From Larimichthys crocea (lineage: Eukaryota > Chordata > Actinopteri > Sciaenidae): 64,000 bases of DNA. The stretch covers positions 1,178,001 through 1,242,000 of the forward strand of contig NC_040022.1 of the NCBI RefSeq assembly GCF_000972845.2. Direction: 5' to 3'. The position numbers and the translations under genes are program-made. Positions 32,201-43,965 of this stretch are shown here, piece by piece. The stretch's first letter is position 1; every line of letters begins with the position of its first letter. The notes beneath the pieces were generated by a model. It did not search any database. It worked only from the letters and a program-made list of their open reading frames with translations, and was not told where the DNA came from.

Positions 32201-33554
32201 AAGGCATAGAGGTAAGATTAGGGACAAGTGGAGTAGGGCGATGAAGGCAAGTGTAGATTTTGAAGCACGCCTGGGTTTCCCATGGGACTGTCTGCCATCT
32301 TGCCTGCTAGTCCCTTTTCATCCACTCAAAGTCTGAAGAGGAGTGTGTATACTCAAGTGTGCGGGGGCTGTTAGTGTCTGTCTTGCACTGGTATCTGTGT
32401 AACATTGTCTCCATCCTGCCACCTTTCCATGTATTCGCATGCTACAGCTGCACTTCTCAAGCGAAAGTGCAAAACAATCTCTGGTTTTAGCATCTCAAAT
32501 TTGCTGTTTTCGTTGTCATATAGTACATTTTATTCAATATATTAAAGTTTTGGACTGTTGGTAAGCAAGTTGAAGGCATCACAGTGGCCTGGAAGAAATT
32601 GTGTTGCCTGGAAGCGATAAAAGACTTCAGGCCTTCATCTCCATAAGGCACTGAGCTCGCCCACCAGCTATCCCTCACACTGCATGCTGATTTGTAAGTG
32701 CAGGTCAACAGAAAGGTCAAACAATGCATGTTTCTCCTCGGGTGGCTGAAAGGCTTTAATGTAAGGTTCAACATTTTATTCCTCACAGAGAAAAGCAAGA
32801 AATAAAACTCACAAGAATCATCCAGCATACAACCAAAATCACCAGATCCAACTGCAGCAAGAAAAGAAAGGCAGACTGCATCACTAAGGACCATTCACAC
32901 TCCTTTCAGCTGCTCCCATCAGGCAACTGCTTCAGAGCCCCTTTGCCCCAAAAACTCTTTAATTCCCACTGCAGTACTTATTTAAATAAGACAGAACAGG
33001 CAGTAATGCAGCCTTACTCACCTGCTGTTATCTTATTTTTAACAATTAACTTTAGGGATTCCTCAGTTAGTCATTTAGATTGTAAAAGGTCATAAAATAC
33101 TGAAAAATTCCATTGCATGTTTCTTCACGCCATCCAATTCAAGACCTAAGGTGATGACACCAGCTTACTGTTTTTTCCTTAAGCACTTAAAAACCTGCTA
33201 TCAAATAAGATAAAGACAATAAAGAAAATGTTTTGTTTTATGGCTGGATAAATGATTTAAAGAGTCAATCATTTATCAGAATAATTGCCAGTCTGTCAGT
33301 CGTTAATCAATAAATTGACTGTTGTGGTCATTTTCATCAGCAGATAATAAAGATAAATATCCAAATTTTAACATCTAAAATTGATAAATGTAGATTTATT
33401 TTGCATTTGAGTGGAGTGATGATATTCAGGCGTGTCCTGCATTTAAAAAATGATCCCTACTACCCAGAACAAGCCTGGTCTGTGCCTCTTGTTGTTTTAT
33501 ATAATCTTTTACTGATGCAGTGAAGCAGAGAACAGGAGCAGATGAAACACAGCC

Positions 33555-33558
<4 letters not shown>
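29206..33558. other. Intergenic, no gene seen
   Basis: No exon or RNA gene recognised. About 31195-31265 contains CATGACAACTGTACTG, AACTCATCC and AAGGCTTAAAGTTATGCA, resembling the end of another common fish repeat. The block 31560-31700 is free of repeats and could be conserved non-coding sequence. A T-run lies near 30607-30620. Confidence 0.45.

Positions 33559-33599
<41 letters not shown>
33559..33599. repeat. (GT)n microsatellite
   Basis: About 20 GT units. They give rise to a poly-His-Thr stretch in a long minus-strand open frame, which is not a gene. Confidence 0.95.
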
Positions 33600-33603
<4 letters not shown>

Positions 33604-36120
33604 CCTTTTCTGGCACTGCTATCTGCTGCTCTCTCTCTTTCTGTCTCTAACATTATGAGGTAGTTACTGTAAGCCAGGCCCATAAGCGATCCCCAGATGC
33701 ATGCTGGCACTGCACCACTCTGTTTGTAGCCTCTGAGTCTTTGCGCCTTGTTTGAACTACCTGCCTCATTGCACTGTGTAAAGTAAACTATTCTCACCGT
33801 AAAGGGATACCTCTGCTCTCTGCTGACAGTAAGTTCATTATCATGTTGAGTCTGATTGCAGAACATTAAAGCTGGTGGAGGAGACCGAATGGCACACTTT
33901 AACTCTGTGTGGCTCGAGTATTGAAGAAAATGGAAAGCTCCTGCAACAAAGATGCTGTGTGGATGGTGCAGGAGATGACGACCATATAAAGTCTCAAAAT
34001 GTGCTATTTCCACATATCATCAGTGCTGATTAAAGTGTGATCTGGGAACAGGGAGAAAAGGTTAAACTGCCTCTGTCCAGAGAAAACAAAATACATCTCC
34101 CAGCATCCTCTTAATTCACACGTCATATCTCCTTTGTTCATTTGTACAACAAAGTGTAACTGACTGACTATTTCTTGGCAAGATAACCGTGATGCAAAGC
34201 TAAACAACTGCTGGCTTCCCCTGCATGTTCACTGTACAGACATGTTTACACCGCGTTATCTCATCAAGCTCGATTTCCCAAATTCTTGAACTATTCCTTT
34301 ATCAAACCTATATATGTCCCAACTATTACTGGCTGCCTCCCAGTGTACTGTGCTGCTGCAGTCAGTTTTCCATTTCTAGGGACAGGTCTGTGCTACATGC
34401 AGATGCAGAAAATGTTTTTGACTCTCCTGCTGGGCAGTTGGGGAAAATGTTTTTGACAGGCAGCAGAGATGGGATATGGACCTTGACAGGTGTGCCTATT
34501 GTATGTACCTGAGGGAAACACATCACCTGTCAGGGCCAAAATTGCTATAGGCTGGTGTGTTAGCCATGTTTGTTGCCTTTCAATTCCTTGTTTGGGTATT
34601 GAAAGGAACAATCTCCCATCACCGCAGTCACATGAGGCTGACAGTCGCAGCGAGTCCCAGAGAATTTGTGACAGCTATGAAGGCTTTTACCGTCACTCCC
34701 CCCCGCCCATGGCTCATCTTCTGTCTGTCCTCCTGCTGCGTGGTGTGAAGGCATTGTGGTTATAATTGCATTCAAGACTGGCTTAAGCTGAAGACCAAGG
34801 ATCTTTCAGCTGTGATCTGGTAAGCCTATTACATACTTGTTGCGTGAAGACCCACAATCCTGTGTGGATGAAAGCGGACTGTGTGAGAGCCAATTTGTGC
34901 CACTTGCTTTGGCATCACCGCATCCCGTCTGTGCTGAAATATAGTGCAAGTCTTTTGTTCTGTGGATCATTAGCACTTCAATACAGAAAAGACAATCCAA
35001 TGAATTCAAAAGTCTTTGATTGTCAAAACCAGTCGGTTGTGGAAATGGTCTTACTGGGCAGGATCAGGCAAACAACTAAAACTAGTGGGATTGAAATACA
35101 GCTGATGTGTCAGAAGATGCATCCACTTTGAAGCTGCAGGCACTTTTATTAAGAAATATTTTCAAAGTAAACTCTCAGACCAACAGAAGTAGATCATATG
35201 GTTCAGGGGATAAATATTGTAGGATTTAGGAAAAACACAGGGCTGATGGTTGATCCATTGTGATAAAATCTGGTGATGGATATGTTTGGACAGTTTCCCT
35301 GCCCACTTCAGACAGCTCATCTAAAGACTGACACGCTTGTAGGCTTAGATGGTATTCAGTGAGTGAACAATGTCTTTCACAAGATAAACAGAACATGACA
35401 CGGTTACAAATATCCTCAGCTACCGGTAATTAAAATCCTGAAGAACCAACGTTCATTAAAGGCATCCCATCATTACCTTGTACACCCACAAGATTTATGG
35501 CGTCTTGGTGTGAGGCAATTCACAGTTAAATGTGCAGTCCATCATTAGCCTAGTAAAGAAGCTGTGGGTTTGTCAGTTTAACTTCTCCTCATGAAGTAAT
35601 GTTAGAGAGAGCCGACAGGGGTTACAAGTGCATTAAACCTATAGCGAACTGGCTTGTAAAGATCCCGTGTTTCAAACAGCTGTGAGCGGTGACCTTGTAC
35701 ATAAATGAAAGTTCTGACATGCTGTATTTGTGACACAGTCAACCATCGTCTGGTTGTCCTGTTTTGTTTTGTTTTTACTAAAATACCTGAAGGTTTTGGA
35801 TATTTTTAGACTTGTATGACATCTCTAAAACGTCACAACTGTACATCCTTTGATTGCCAGACAGGACAGAAACTAGACAAGGTGCTTTAGAGACACTCAT
35901 ATCCACTTTGGATGCTTGGAGGTTATTCTCAAAAAAAGTATTGATAGGCTGCTCCCTGCTCTGTTGCCACAACAACGCAGATGTGAACTAGCAGCGAGAC
36001 AATACACAGAAAAAACATGCTGTATATTTTTTAGGCCCTGCAGTAAATACAACCTGCTGGAGTGTAGTAAATGTTTACTTGCTAGTAATGTGTATCTAAC
36101 TTGACTTGTTTTAGACATCG
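33600..36120. other. Intergenic, no gene seen
   Basis: No supported exon. Region 34600-34800 is relatively GC-rich, with overlapping open frames in several phases and on both strands and no splice context. Confidence 0.45.
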
Positions 36121-36154
<34 letters not shown>

Positions 36155-36158
36155 GTGT

Positions 36159-36209
<51 letters not shown>

Positions 36210-36211
36210 TA
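36121..36211. repeat. Long, slightly interrupted (GT)n microsatellite
   Basis: About 90 bp of GT units with a few G or C interruptions; the longest dinucleotide array in the window. Confidence 0.95.
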
Positions 36212-39200
36212 TGTGGCAGTCACCATATGTGGAGGCGGTGCTTTTATTTGTATAGTTGGAGCCATGTCCTATGATCAAACAAGGAATCCTGCAGAGTTTT
36301 GCATCTGTTGTTGTTTATGTCTTATTCAGTACATGCGGTCCGAACAGCGGTATAACAGTCAGAGTATTATGTTAGAAGTGGGAATGGCTCGTCGGCTAAA
36401 TTCTCAGGATGCATCTTATTTATTATAAGACAAGTTTGTTGTGCCTTTGTTGTGTTTAATGACTTTTGGCTCGCAAACGTGTTCTTGTCATAAATATTAC
36501 AGAAGGCTGTAAAGAGTCTTACTCTTATGATTTTAAATCCTTTTCCCCACATTTATTTCCGTGCATTTGAGAAGTTTATTCATAAACATAATATTATCTG
36601 TTCCTCTCGACATTTTTAGAATCTTCCCTTTTCAATCTGCATCTGCATTTTAACTTCCAGTGTGTTGCCACCCGTGAATTACTGAGCTATGGAGATGTGC
36701 TTGTTATGTGTCTCAACTCGTGTTTCTGGTATCCAAAATATAAAACATCATTTCTTAATGACACTATTTACAGAACAATTTCCCACAATGCAGCTGTGCC
36801 AGTTTTAAAATTTTAGCATACAGACAGGAGCAAGAACGGCACACAAATTGCAAAACAATACAGATGGCAGTTAAAACATTTACAGCCAGTAATATAAGAC
36901 TGATATTACAATAATATTATTATATATATTGTTTTGTATAACCTTAATTTGAACAGATACATTCTGCCATGCTCTATTATTTAAAGTACATGTGAGAGGG
37001 GAAGAGTGAGAGCACGATGAGAGGATGACCTTAAGTCCGTCCGATCACCCAGTAGAGCTGATTGAGTAGTTCTCAACCCCTGTAAACTCTGATGACATGC
37101 CGTTAAAATGATAATTATATTTTAAACCGCGCCTTCAGGTCTATTTAACTCTCCTGGGTAGCACAAAATGTGTAAGGTGTCTTGTAAAGTGACGGTTATC
37201 ATACAGTGTCATGAGTTGATAGTCCTTTGTTCCACCCTTTGCCTCTACCTGATCAGATCACGCTGTCAGCTGCAGTAAAGGAGTCATCATGTCCGGATCA
37301 AACACTTTCTTACATTTTAATTTAGATTCCCTTTCTGCCAGTGGATCAAAGGTTCCTGACTGAGACGGCGTTATTCAGCTGGGAGTGGTGTAACAAAAGA
37401 ATCTAGAGGCCTTGAACTTAAGCAACAACTATCTCAGACCGATCCGGGTCACAGAGGAAGACCTCGGAGTGTTGAAAAGGCAGCTTCTCGTTAACTGAAT
37501 ATCTGGTGTACGATAAACTAGATGTCTACTTAACATTAAATTATTTGCAAAGTTGCACCACTTGATTCTGTCAGCGCAATTGCACCTGTGATTTGATGCC
37601 TTTCATGATCCTTCCATCCTGTGATCATTTAAGCTTGACCCCCCACACACCTCCTCTCTCACCTTTCCCACTTCTCTGACACATTTGGAAATTACCCATT
37701 AGGGTTTTAACCGCTCGTATCTTCTCTCAATTCAGCACTCATTGCCTGTGCAGCAATAAAAATTCATTACAGTGTTTCGCCTTAGGTGAGAGCTTGATAT
37801 GTGCAGAATTTCATTCTCACCCTCCCAGGAGCTCCACCACTAAAATGTAATATCACTTTGAATAGTTTTCCAGAGGGCTGCAAGGTTGTTTTTTTTTGCC
37901 TTATGCTGAAAGATGTGACTCCGCCGTTACATGTGACTCGGGCGGCGTTTTCTCAATTATGTCTTGTGTTGTGTTTGGTTGCACCGCAGCGTTTTGTTTG
38001 CCTGCCATGTTTGATAAGAACGAGCCACATATTGCTGTGACACTGAACCTGTTCAGATCGCTGCCGTGTTATAAAAATATCACTTTCATAAAGTTGTTTG
38101 ATGTCAACTGGAACAGAGGACTTTCTGCGGTACACGTGTCTACACCTTACCGAATCAATTAAAGCACGTGCTGCCGCTGTCATGTTTTGTTGTGAGGAAG
38201 ACAACAGCAAGGGATTCTCAGCCATACGACTCAAAGCATTTCTTATGTAAGACGTTGCTTCTTGGAGCGATTAACACCAGCAGATTGCCATTTGCTACAA
38301 CTAAGTCGACAAAATGTTGCTTTTGATTTGACTTGCATGAGTGCAAGTCCATTTCTAATTCAAACTGAGAGATGATTTTGTGTTGTTGTGTTCTATAATG
38401 TAAATGTTTTGCAATGTTTACTTCTGCTTTGCGTTTTTCCTTTCCCAAGTGTCTCATAAAATATAACATGTGCTCTGAATGCCTACGCAGGTTTCCTGGA
38501 GTGACTGAACATCAGTGTTTTCTGCTTTAAGGTATAACACCCAGACCATTTAGTCCTAATTAATAACATATTGAACTTTACAATTGAACAAACTTTGATT
38601 GATGTTTTCACATCACATTTTGTAACATTTTATTACATTATATGAATCAAGTACCAATAAAGTCCACGGTGGTCCCTGCTGGCACTTAAATGTAGGCACA
38701 GTGGAAGAAAAACCAAGACTATGAGGCACAAGGGAATAACAATTGGACATTTTAGAGGAAAGGAGAAATAAATTATACTCTTTGTTGATATTGGGGACCG
38801 ACAGGGTACAGAACTGAAATTTGTGGAAACTATAAAGTAAATACGGTTTCACGCAGAGTTTCTCCACCTTTTTACACCATGTACCGCCTCAGAAAACATT
38901 AGGCTTCCCATGTACCACCATTAAGGTAGACGTTAAAATGAAGTAGTGTATATAGGCCATGCAGATGAAGATGGCAGGTTTATTCCTGATAAGATCATTT
39001 GTTTAGACTGACTGTTGTTGAAACCTGAACAGAAACGCTTCAAGAACCAGAGCTAATTTTGTTGAAAAGGTGTAGTCCTGATCCACACTACTCTACCTAA
39101 AAATGTATTGATGAGCCATTCATTTTAGCTCTGCTCACTGTCTTACAGTCTCATTTTGTAATTAATCATAGATGTATGCTAAATGCTATGTGCTTTAATG

Positions 39201-39344
39201 ACTACTGAACAACAAAATATTACAGCAATCTCTATAATTTGTTTTTAAATTGATTTATTCCTCTAAGTACCACTAGAGGGAGGAAGTGTACACACAGCAT
39301 CTTCACATAGACCAGTTAATTAGTGACTCTAATTGAATGGTTGT
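36212..39344. other. Intergenic, no gene seen
   Basis: No exon supported. At 37959 an open frame starts MSCVVFGCT, which recalls the first residues of THAP domains, but the rest of the domain does not follow. Nothing else is named. Confidence 0.45.
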
Positions 39345-39435
39345 ATAAGCTGGTGGCTGGTCCAGGGTGTACCCCTCCTATCCTCTCGGATAGCCCAACT
39401 GTGACCCTGATAAGACAGATAATGGATAGATGGAT
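39345..39435 (-). repeat. 3' end of a fish retroelement, minus orientation
   Basis: The words GGCTGGTCCAGGGTGTACCC, then GTGACCCTGATAAG and AGATAATGGATAGATGG, form a very widespread fish repeat tail. The opposite orientation is seen at 54851-54945 (CATCCATCCATTATCTG). The ATGGATAGATGG stretch is the simple-repeat end. Confidence 0.7.
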
Positions 39436-42400
39436 ATGCTACCAAAACTGGGTACAGTATTGTACAGTGCAGTGAGTTGGTACAGGTGAGAAAATGAGTT
39501 TTTTAACTCACATGGAGTGAAGAACAAATAAACAGATCATAAATGGTGTTTTAAGAGAGATTTTCTCATAGCCCCTTTTGTTAACCTGACGTAACTAATA
39601 TATATCGGCCCTTCAGTATTGGTGATGTTAACAGGTTTTCCTCAACCCATCCCAGTACTGTATTCTGTAGATGTGCAGTATCTTTACTGAAATACCCAGA
39701 TGTTACTCATAGTTTTCTTCTGCTGTACCATCGAAGTACCAGTAGGAACTGGTCCATATTTTATTGGTACTGACTCATAAAACAAAATGACTTTATAAAA
39801 CAGCCTCAATTTTACAGTGCATCATCCTCCTCCATCCTCTGAGGCCTGAAGACTGTTCATGTGGGTTGAACTTTGAGAGATCAAGAGCAGAGCAAAGGTG
39901 ATTTATGAGTTTTCACTCCTGAGGCACAAATTAGCTGGACCGGGGTTCAATTATGCAGAGCGGTGGTCGTGGGCACTGTTATAATGAGGGTCAGTAGGGC
40001 AAAGCCGGGACAGGAGGCAGAGGGAAAAGCAGCTCTTTGAATGGCTGGCACTGCAGTGAAGCTGAACATGAGAGCTGCTGTAGAGGAAAAAAAAACAGGT
40101 GTCACAGTTGGTGTAACGTTGATTGACAGGCCAGACTTTAACCCTCACCTGTTTATGAATTGGATTTGCCAAAATACATCTGTCAGTCAGACCTGCCTAT
40201 GTCATTTTCTGGTTCCCATGAGCCTAAGCTCTGTCCGGTTTGGGTTATTACTTGTTTGGTTAGTTAATTGCTCAGCCCAGTTTCATTACTCTACTGATTT
40301 CCCATAAAGGTCTTAATCACAATGTGAGCTGTTATTTGCCGAGTTAACGTCAAACAGTCCATCACTGACCCCACACCAAAGACATTTCAATACAGTTGTG
40401 CAGTAACCTGATGTGTTTTTATCGACTTGCTCTTGTGTTTTCTCTCACACTGTGATCCACCAGTCCAACAGTGTGCTATTCCACTAATCAATAGCATCAC
40501 TATGTGGGGTGAAAAATAGCTCTACCCAGCCTTGAAAAACCAATGTTCACCCACCTACCAACTCGGATAATTGGACCAGATGCAATACACTGTTATATTT
40601 CTATACAATGCAGGTGTCATTAGAGGTGAGTCACATGTGCAGCAAGGAGGCAGTAGGGAGAAACATGAGACAGAGATGAAGAGGATGGTTATTAAAAGAA
40701 GCTCCGGTGCAGGGGTGCATTGGAGGATGACAGGTTTTGAGGAATGGATAAAGATTTAAAGCCAAGCGAAAGAGGGAAGAGAGTTTCTGTTGAATCCCAG
40801 ATTCTGACTGAGCCACTGATCCCGCGTCTGCTTTCGTCTCAGATGTGTTAAGGCTGGATGTTCGGATTCAGTGTCAGTGATTTTGATGATTGCATAGATA
40901 GATAGACGGACAGCAGATGGTGACTTCGGGTTAAAATATATCCTTCTCATCTTGTTTTCAGTTTTCTATTTACTGAAATGTCATGATAAACTGAGTACGA
41001 GTAATGAGACAGGATCATTTGTCTTTTAGGCAACCTGCATAAAGGTCACATTGTTACTTTCCAGTGCTAGTACTAGGAATAATATCTAAAGAGCCAGTAG
41101 CACAGCAGAGAGGCAAAACTCTTGACCTCCACAAAGTTTGAAGTCCAGCAGCTGTGTCTGCTTTTTGGAGAAAGCTTGTGGCCACAGTAGCATTTTCCGT
41201 TTAGTTTGGGCACCTACACATCTTGAGAAACAATTGCGTAGTCGCGTGGACGTGACAAACCGCATTGGGACTCATTATTTATTTCCCTAACCTAATCAAA
41301 AATAGTTTCCTGGATTGTATTTATGCCTGCAGGGCCAAGCTAAGACAATAAAAGACTTGGCTGACATGTAGTCCCATTCGTGATATGTTTTAATATCGCA
41401 CTGGTGTTGTCATTTTGTTTATTATAATAATAACAAAGTCCAGCTTTTTGGGTTTACTCAGTACCAAAGTGACTTATGAATTGTCTCCGTGATTAGACAA
41501 GAAAAATAATTAGTAAATCCAGAACGCCAGGGGGAAATAAGGATGTCTTTTCATACCTTTGACACATTGTTCAACGGAGGAAAAGCCACATTATGATTAT
41601 AATTTGATTAAGAAATGGTGATTGCGCTGGATTTATCCTGTGCATACTTAATTTCCTGACTGATCGTGCGTGTTTGTGCCCCTGTGTGTGATGCTCCACA
41701 TATTGCTATAGTGTTTGCGGGAGACTGAAGCAAAGCCGCTGTTTGCTCCTGATCAAAGCGTAATTGAGACGATGGTGTTGTCAGTAATGTTTCGTCTTTT
41801 TTTTTTCTTTCCACAAACCACAGAGTGAAGTACCGATGTCTTCAGCTCTCGTACGTAAGAAGAACTGAGCCTCTGAGTGATGATGAAAGCTGTCAGCGCC
41901 ACCCTCTCCATTCAGAGAGCCTTGAGAATAATATTGCATCAGAGCCTTTTGTGGCAGTAGAACAATGGTTCTACATCTGAACAGACTTTAGATGAAGTGA
42001 CAGCTGGAAACCGCATGAAAGGAGATGAATTTTAACTCTGACAATAATCATAAAAAAGTCAAGTTTATGTAAGATAATGACTCATCGTAGTGTTCTTTTG
42101 CCATAATAGTGGATGATCAGTGTAGGTGTGTAGGTGAAGCGCAGTTATATATTCAAATGATGAATTTGAACTAAGCATTGATCATGTTGAGGTTGATTTT
42201 GTAACAGTTCCTGATGATGATTCATACATTTTTATAAGGTGTGATTTGAAAAATTATTGGTTTCAGCTTTTAAAATGGAAATATCTTATACATACAGTAT
42301 ATATTACAGTAAACTGAATATGTTTGGGATTTTGCACTCTTGGTTGGATTAAAACTTTGATTACAGTACTGTCTAACAATACAGACATATTGCACATTAT

Positions 42401-42636
42401 ATTAAACAGGAGAAACTCTGCTACAAGCACATACAAGTCGTATTTACACACACCAAACACAACTCCAACACCAAGCAAATTAATTATTAAATATCAAAAT
42501 TGGTATAGTGTCATAAAGTCAGCCACCTTTCCATTGCTAGTGCTCTGACACTTCATGCTGAACAGCCGAACGATGTGTCATATGATAGACAGTTACCATC
42601 AGTGTCACTCTGTTATGAAAACTTAACCAGCAGCTT
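39436..42636. other. Intergenic, no gene seen
   Basis: No supported exon, RNA gene or named element. A T-run lies near 41797-41806. Confidence 0.45.
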
Positions 42637-42790
42637 TTTTTTTTTTTTTTTTTCACCAAAATTCAATTCAACTCAACTCAATTCAAACTTCATTTAAAAA
42701 CAACTGAGGTTGACCAAAGTGCTGTACAGGTTAATACATATAATTAACATCACCACATTAATTTGAAATTAATCCTTCTGTAAATTTTTA
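42637..42790 (+). repeat. Fish dispersed repeat, 5' part, split by an insertion
   Basis: After a T-tract (about 42637-42653) the sequence has ATTCAATTCAACTCAACTC and then AAAGTGCTGTACAGG. These are the usual left end of a fish repeat whose right part, with AAAAGATGTGTTTTTAG and TTATTCCAGAGCC, appears only at 43700-43960. Confidence 0.6.
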
Positions 42791-43689
42791 CAGATTGAAG
42801 GTGATTCTCCGGTAACATCTGTTATACAGACATTTTATTTTTCATGTGCATTGTGGAGAAAAAGGGAACATTAGTAAGTGGGACCTTTGAGGCCGGAACT
42901 GTTGCCACCCAGGTGGTCTCAGGTGTGGACTTCCGCTCACCTGCCAGACGCAACTTCGTCGTGTTTCCACAGGTCAGTACGTGACAAAGTTGTTTATGCT
43001 TTTATTTGTGCATACGTACACTGAGAGTGGTTTATGGTCATTTGCGTATGTTTGTTGTTGTTAAAGAAGTCGCGCTGTTACTGGCGGTAAACTGGTGTTT
43101 TCTTGCCCCTGCCTTTGTCTTGCAGGCGGTCAAGTGTGCTCGAGACTGCTACTACACACACATAGTCTCACACCTGCAAACAAGAAACACACACAACTGA
43201 TAGTTTACACATATTTCACAATTTTACACATGGTTCATTTATGTTAATTTAATAAGAAGAGTTTAAGGATGTTTATGGAAGTTTTGTATGTATGTAATGT
43301 TTATATTCCTCCGTGAGTCCACTTGGGGTCCAGTGTGTGTCACATTCAGTAAACCAGCAGATGTAAGCTGCATGTTAGTCACAGTAAAATGACACTGTAA
43401 ATTGTGCTATAGAGTTATAGTATGCAATGTGCCTTTTTGCACAGTCAGATTATAGGGTAATGCTGTAATTTGTGATTGATTTGTGTTTATGAGATTATTG
43501 GATGAATGTGATTTATAGACATAAAACGGACGAGGATATGACATTGCAGAGTTAATGCTATATTTTGAATATTTAAGAATTAAAGCGATGCGACTTGGAC
43601 ACAACTCCGTGTCTTCTTTGCTCTTCCGTTCTGTCTGTTCCACAGACAATTGTATTTGTCCCGAGGTCCCACGTTTGGGACCCGTAACA
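42791..43689 (+). mobile_element. LTR-like insertion (possible solo LTR)
   Basis: About 0.9 kb separates the two halves of an older repeat. The right end, GGGACCCGTAACA at 43677-43689, with TTTGTCCCGAGGTCCC before it, resembles the U5 end of fish LTR retrotransposons. An AATTAAA word lies near 43578, about 110 bp upstream of that end. TGTTA at 42829 would pair with TAACA as a short inverted end, but no matching target-site duplication was found, so the left boundary is unresolved. No protein-coding part, primer-binding site or second LTR is visible. Confidence 0.45.
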
Positions 43690-43965
43690 ATACCAAAATT
43701 ACAAAAGGTTAAGATAAATTAGGATTAAACTTGGTTAAAAGCCAGGGAGAAAAGATGTGTTTTTAGGGAGGATTTAAAAACCTCAAATGATCCAGCAGAT
43801 CAGATGTGCCAGGGCAAGTTATTCCAGAGCCTAGAGGCCACCGCCTCGAAGGCTCGGTCACCTTTGGTTTTCAGTTTTGTTTTAGGGGCGACCAGTAGCA
43901 GCTGACTCGAGGATCTCGGAGTTATTATTCAAATAGACCATGTAGTTGCAGAGATGTACTCTATA
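43690..43965 (+). repeat. Fish dispersed repeat, 3' part, split by an insertion
   Basis: Continues the repeat of 42637-42790. Key words are GGGAGAAAAGATGTG, TTATTCCAGAGCCTAGAGG and GGCTCGGTCACC, then GACCAGTAGCAGCTGA. The whole is a non-coding relic. Confidence 0.6.

Noticed and set aside
33426..34013. 195-codon minus-strand open frame
   Set aside because: It runs through a (GT)n microsatellite, encoding a His-Thr run, and has no family motif or splice context. Length is explained by the repeat lacking stop codons.
37959..38162. Open frame starting MSCVVFGCT, recalling a THAP zinc-finger start
   Set aside because: The required downstream Cys-His spacing and the FHRFP-like motif do not follow. 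The likeness is limited to about nine residues.
42845..43199. Possible two-exon gene with TTCCACAG|GTCAGT donor and TTGCAG acceptor
   Set aside because: The predicted peptides match no family I know, and the sequence lies inside an LTR-like insertion, which explains the signals better.
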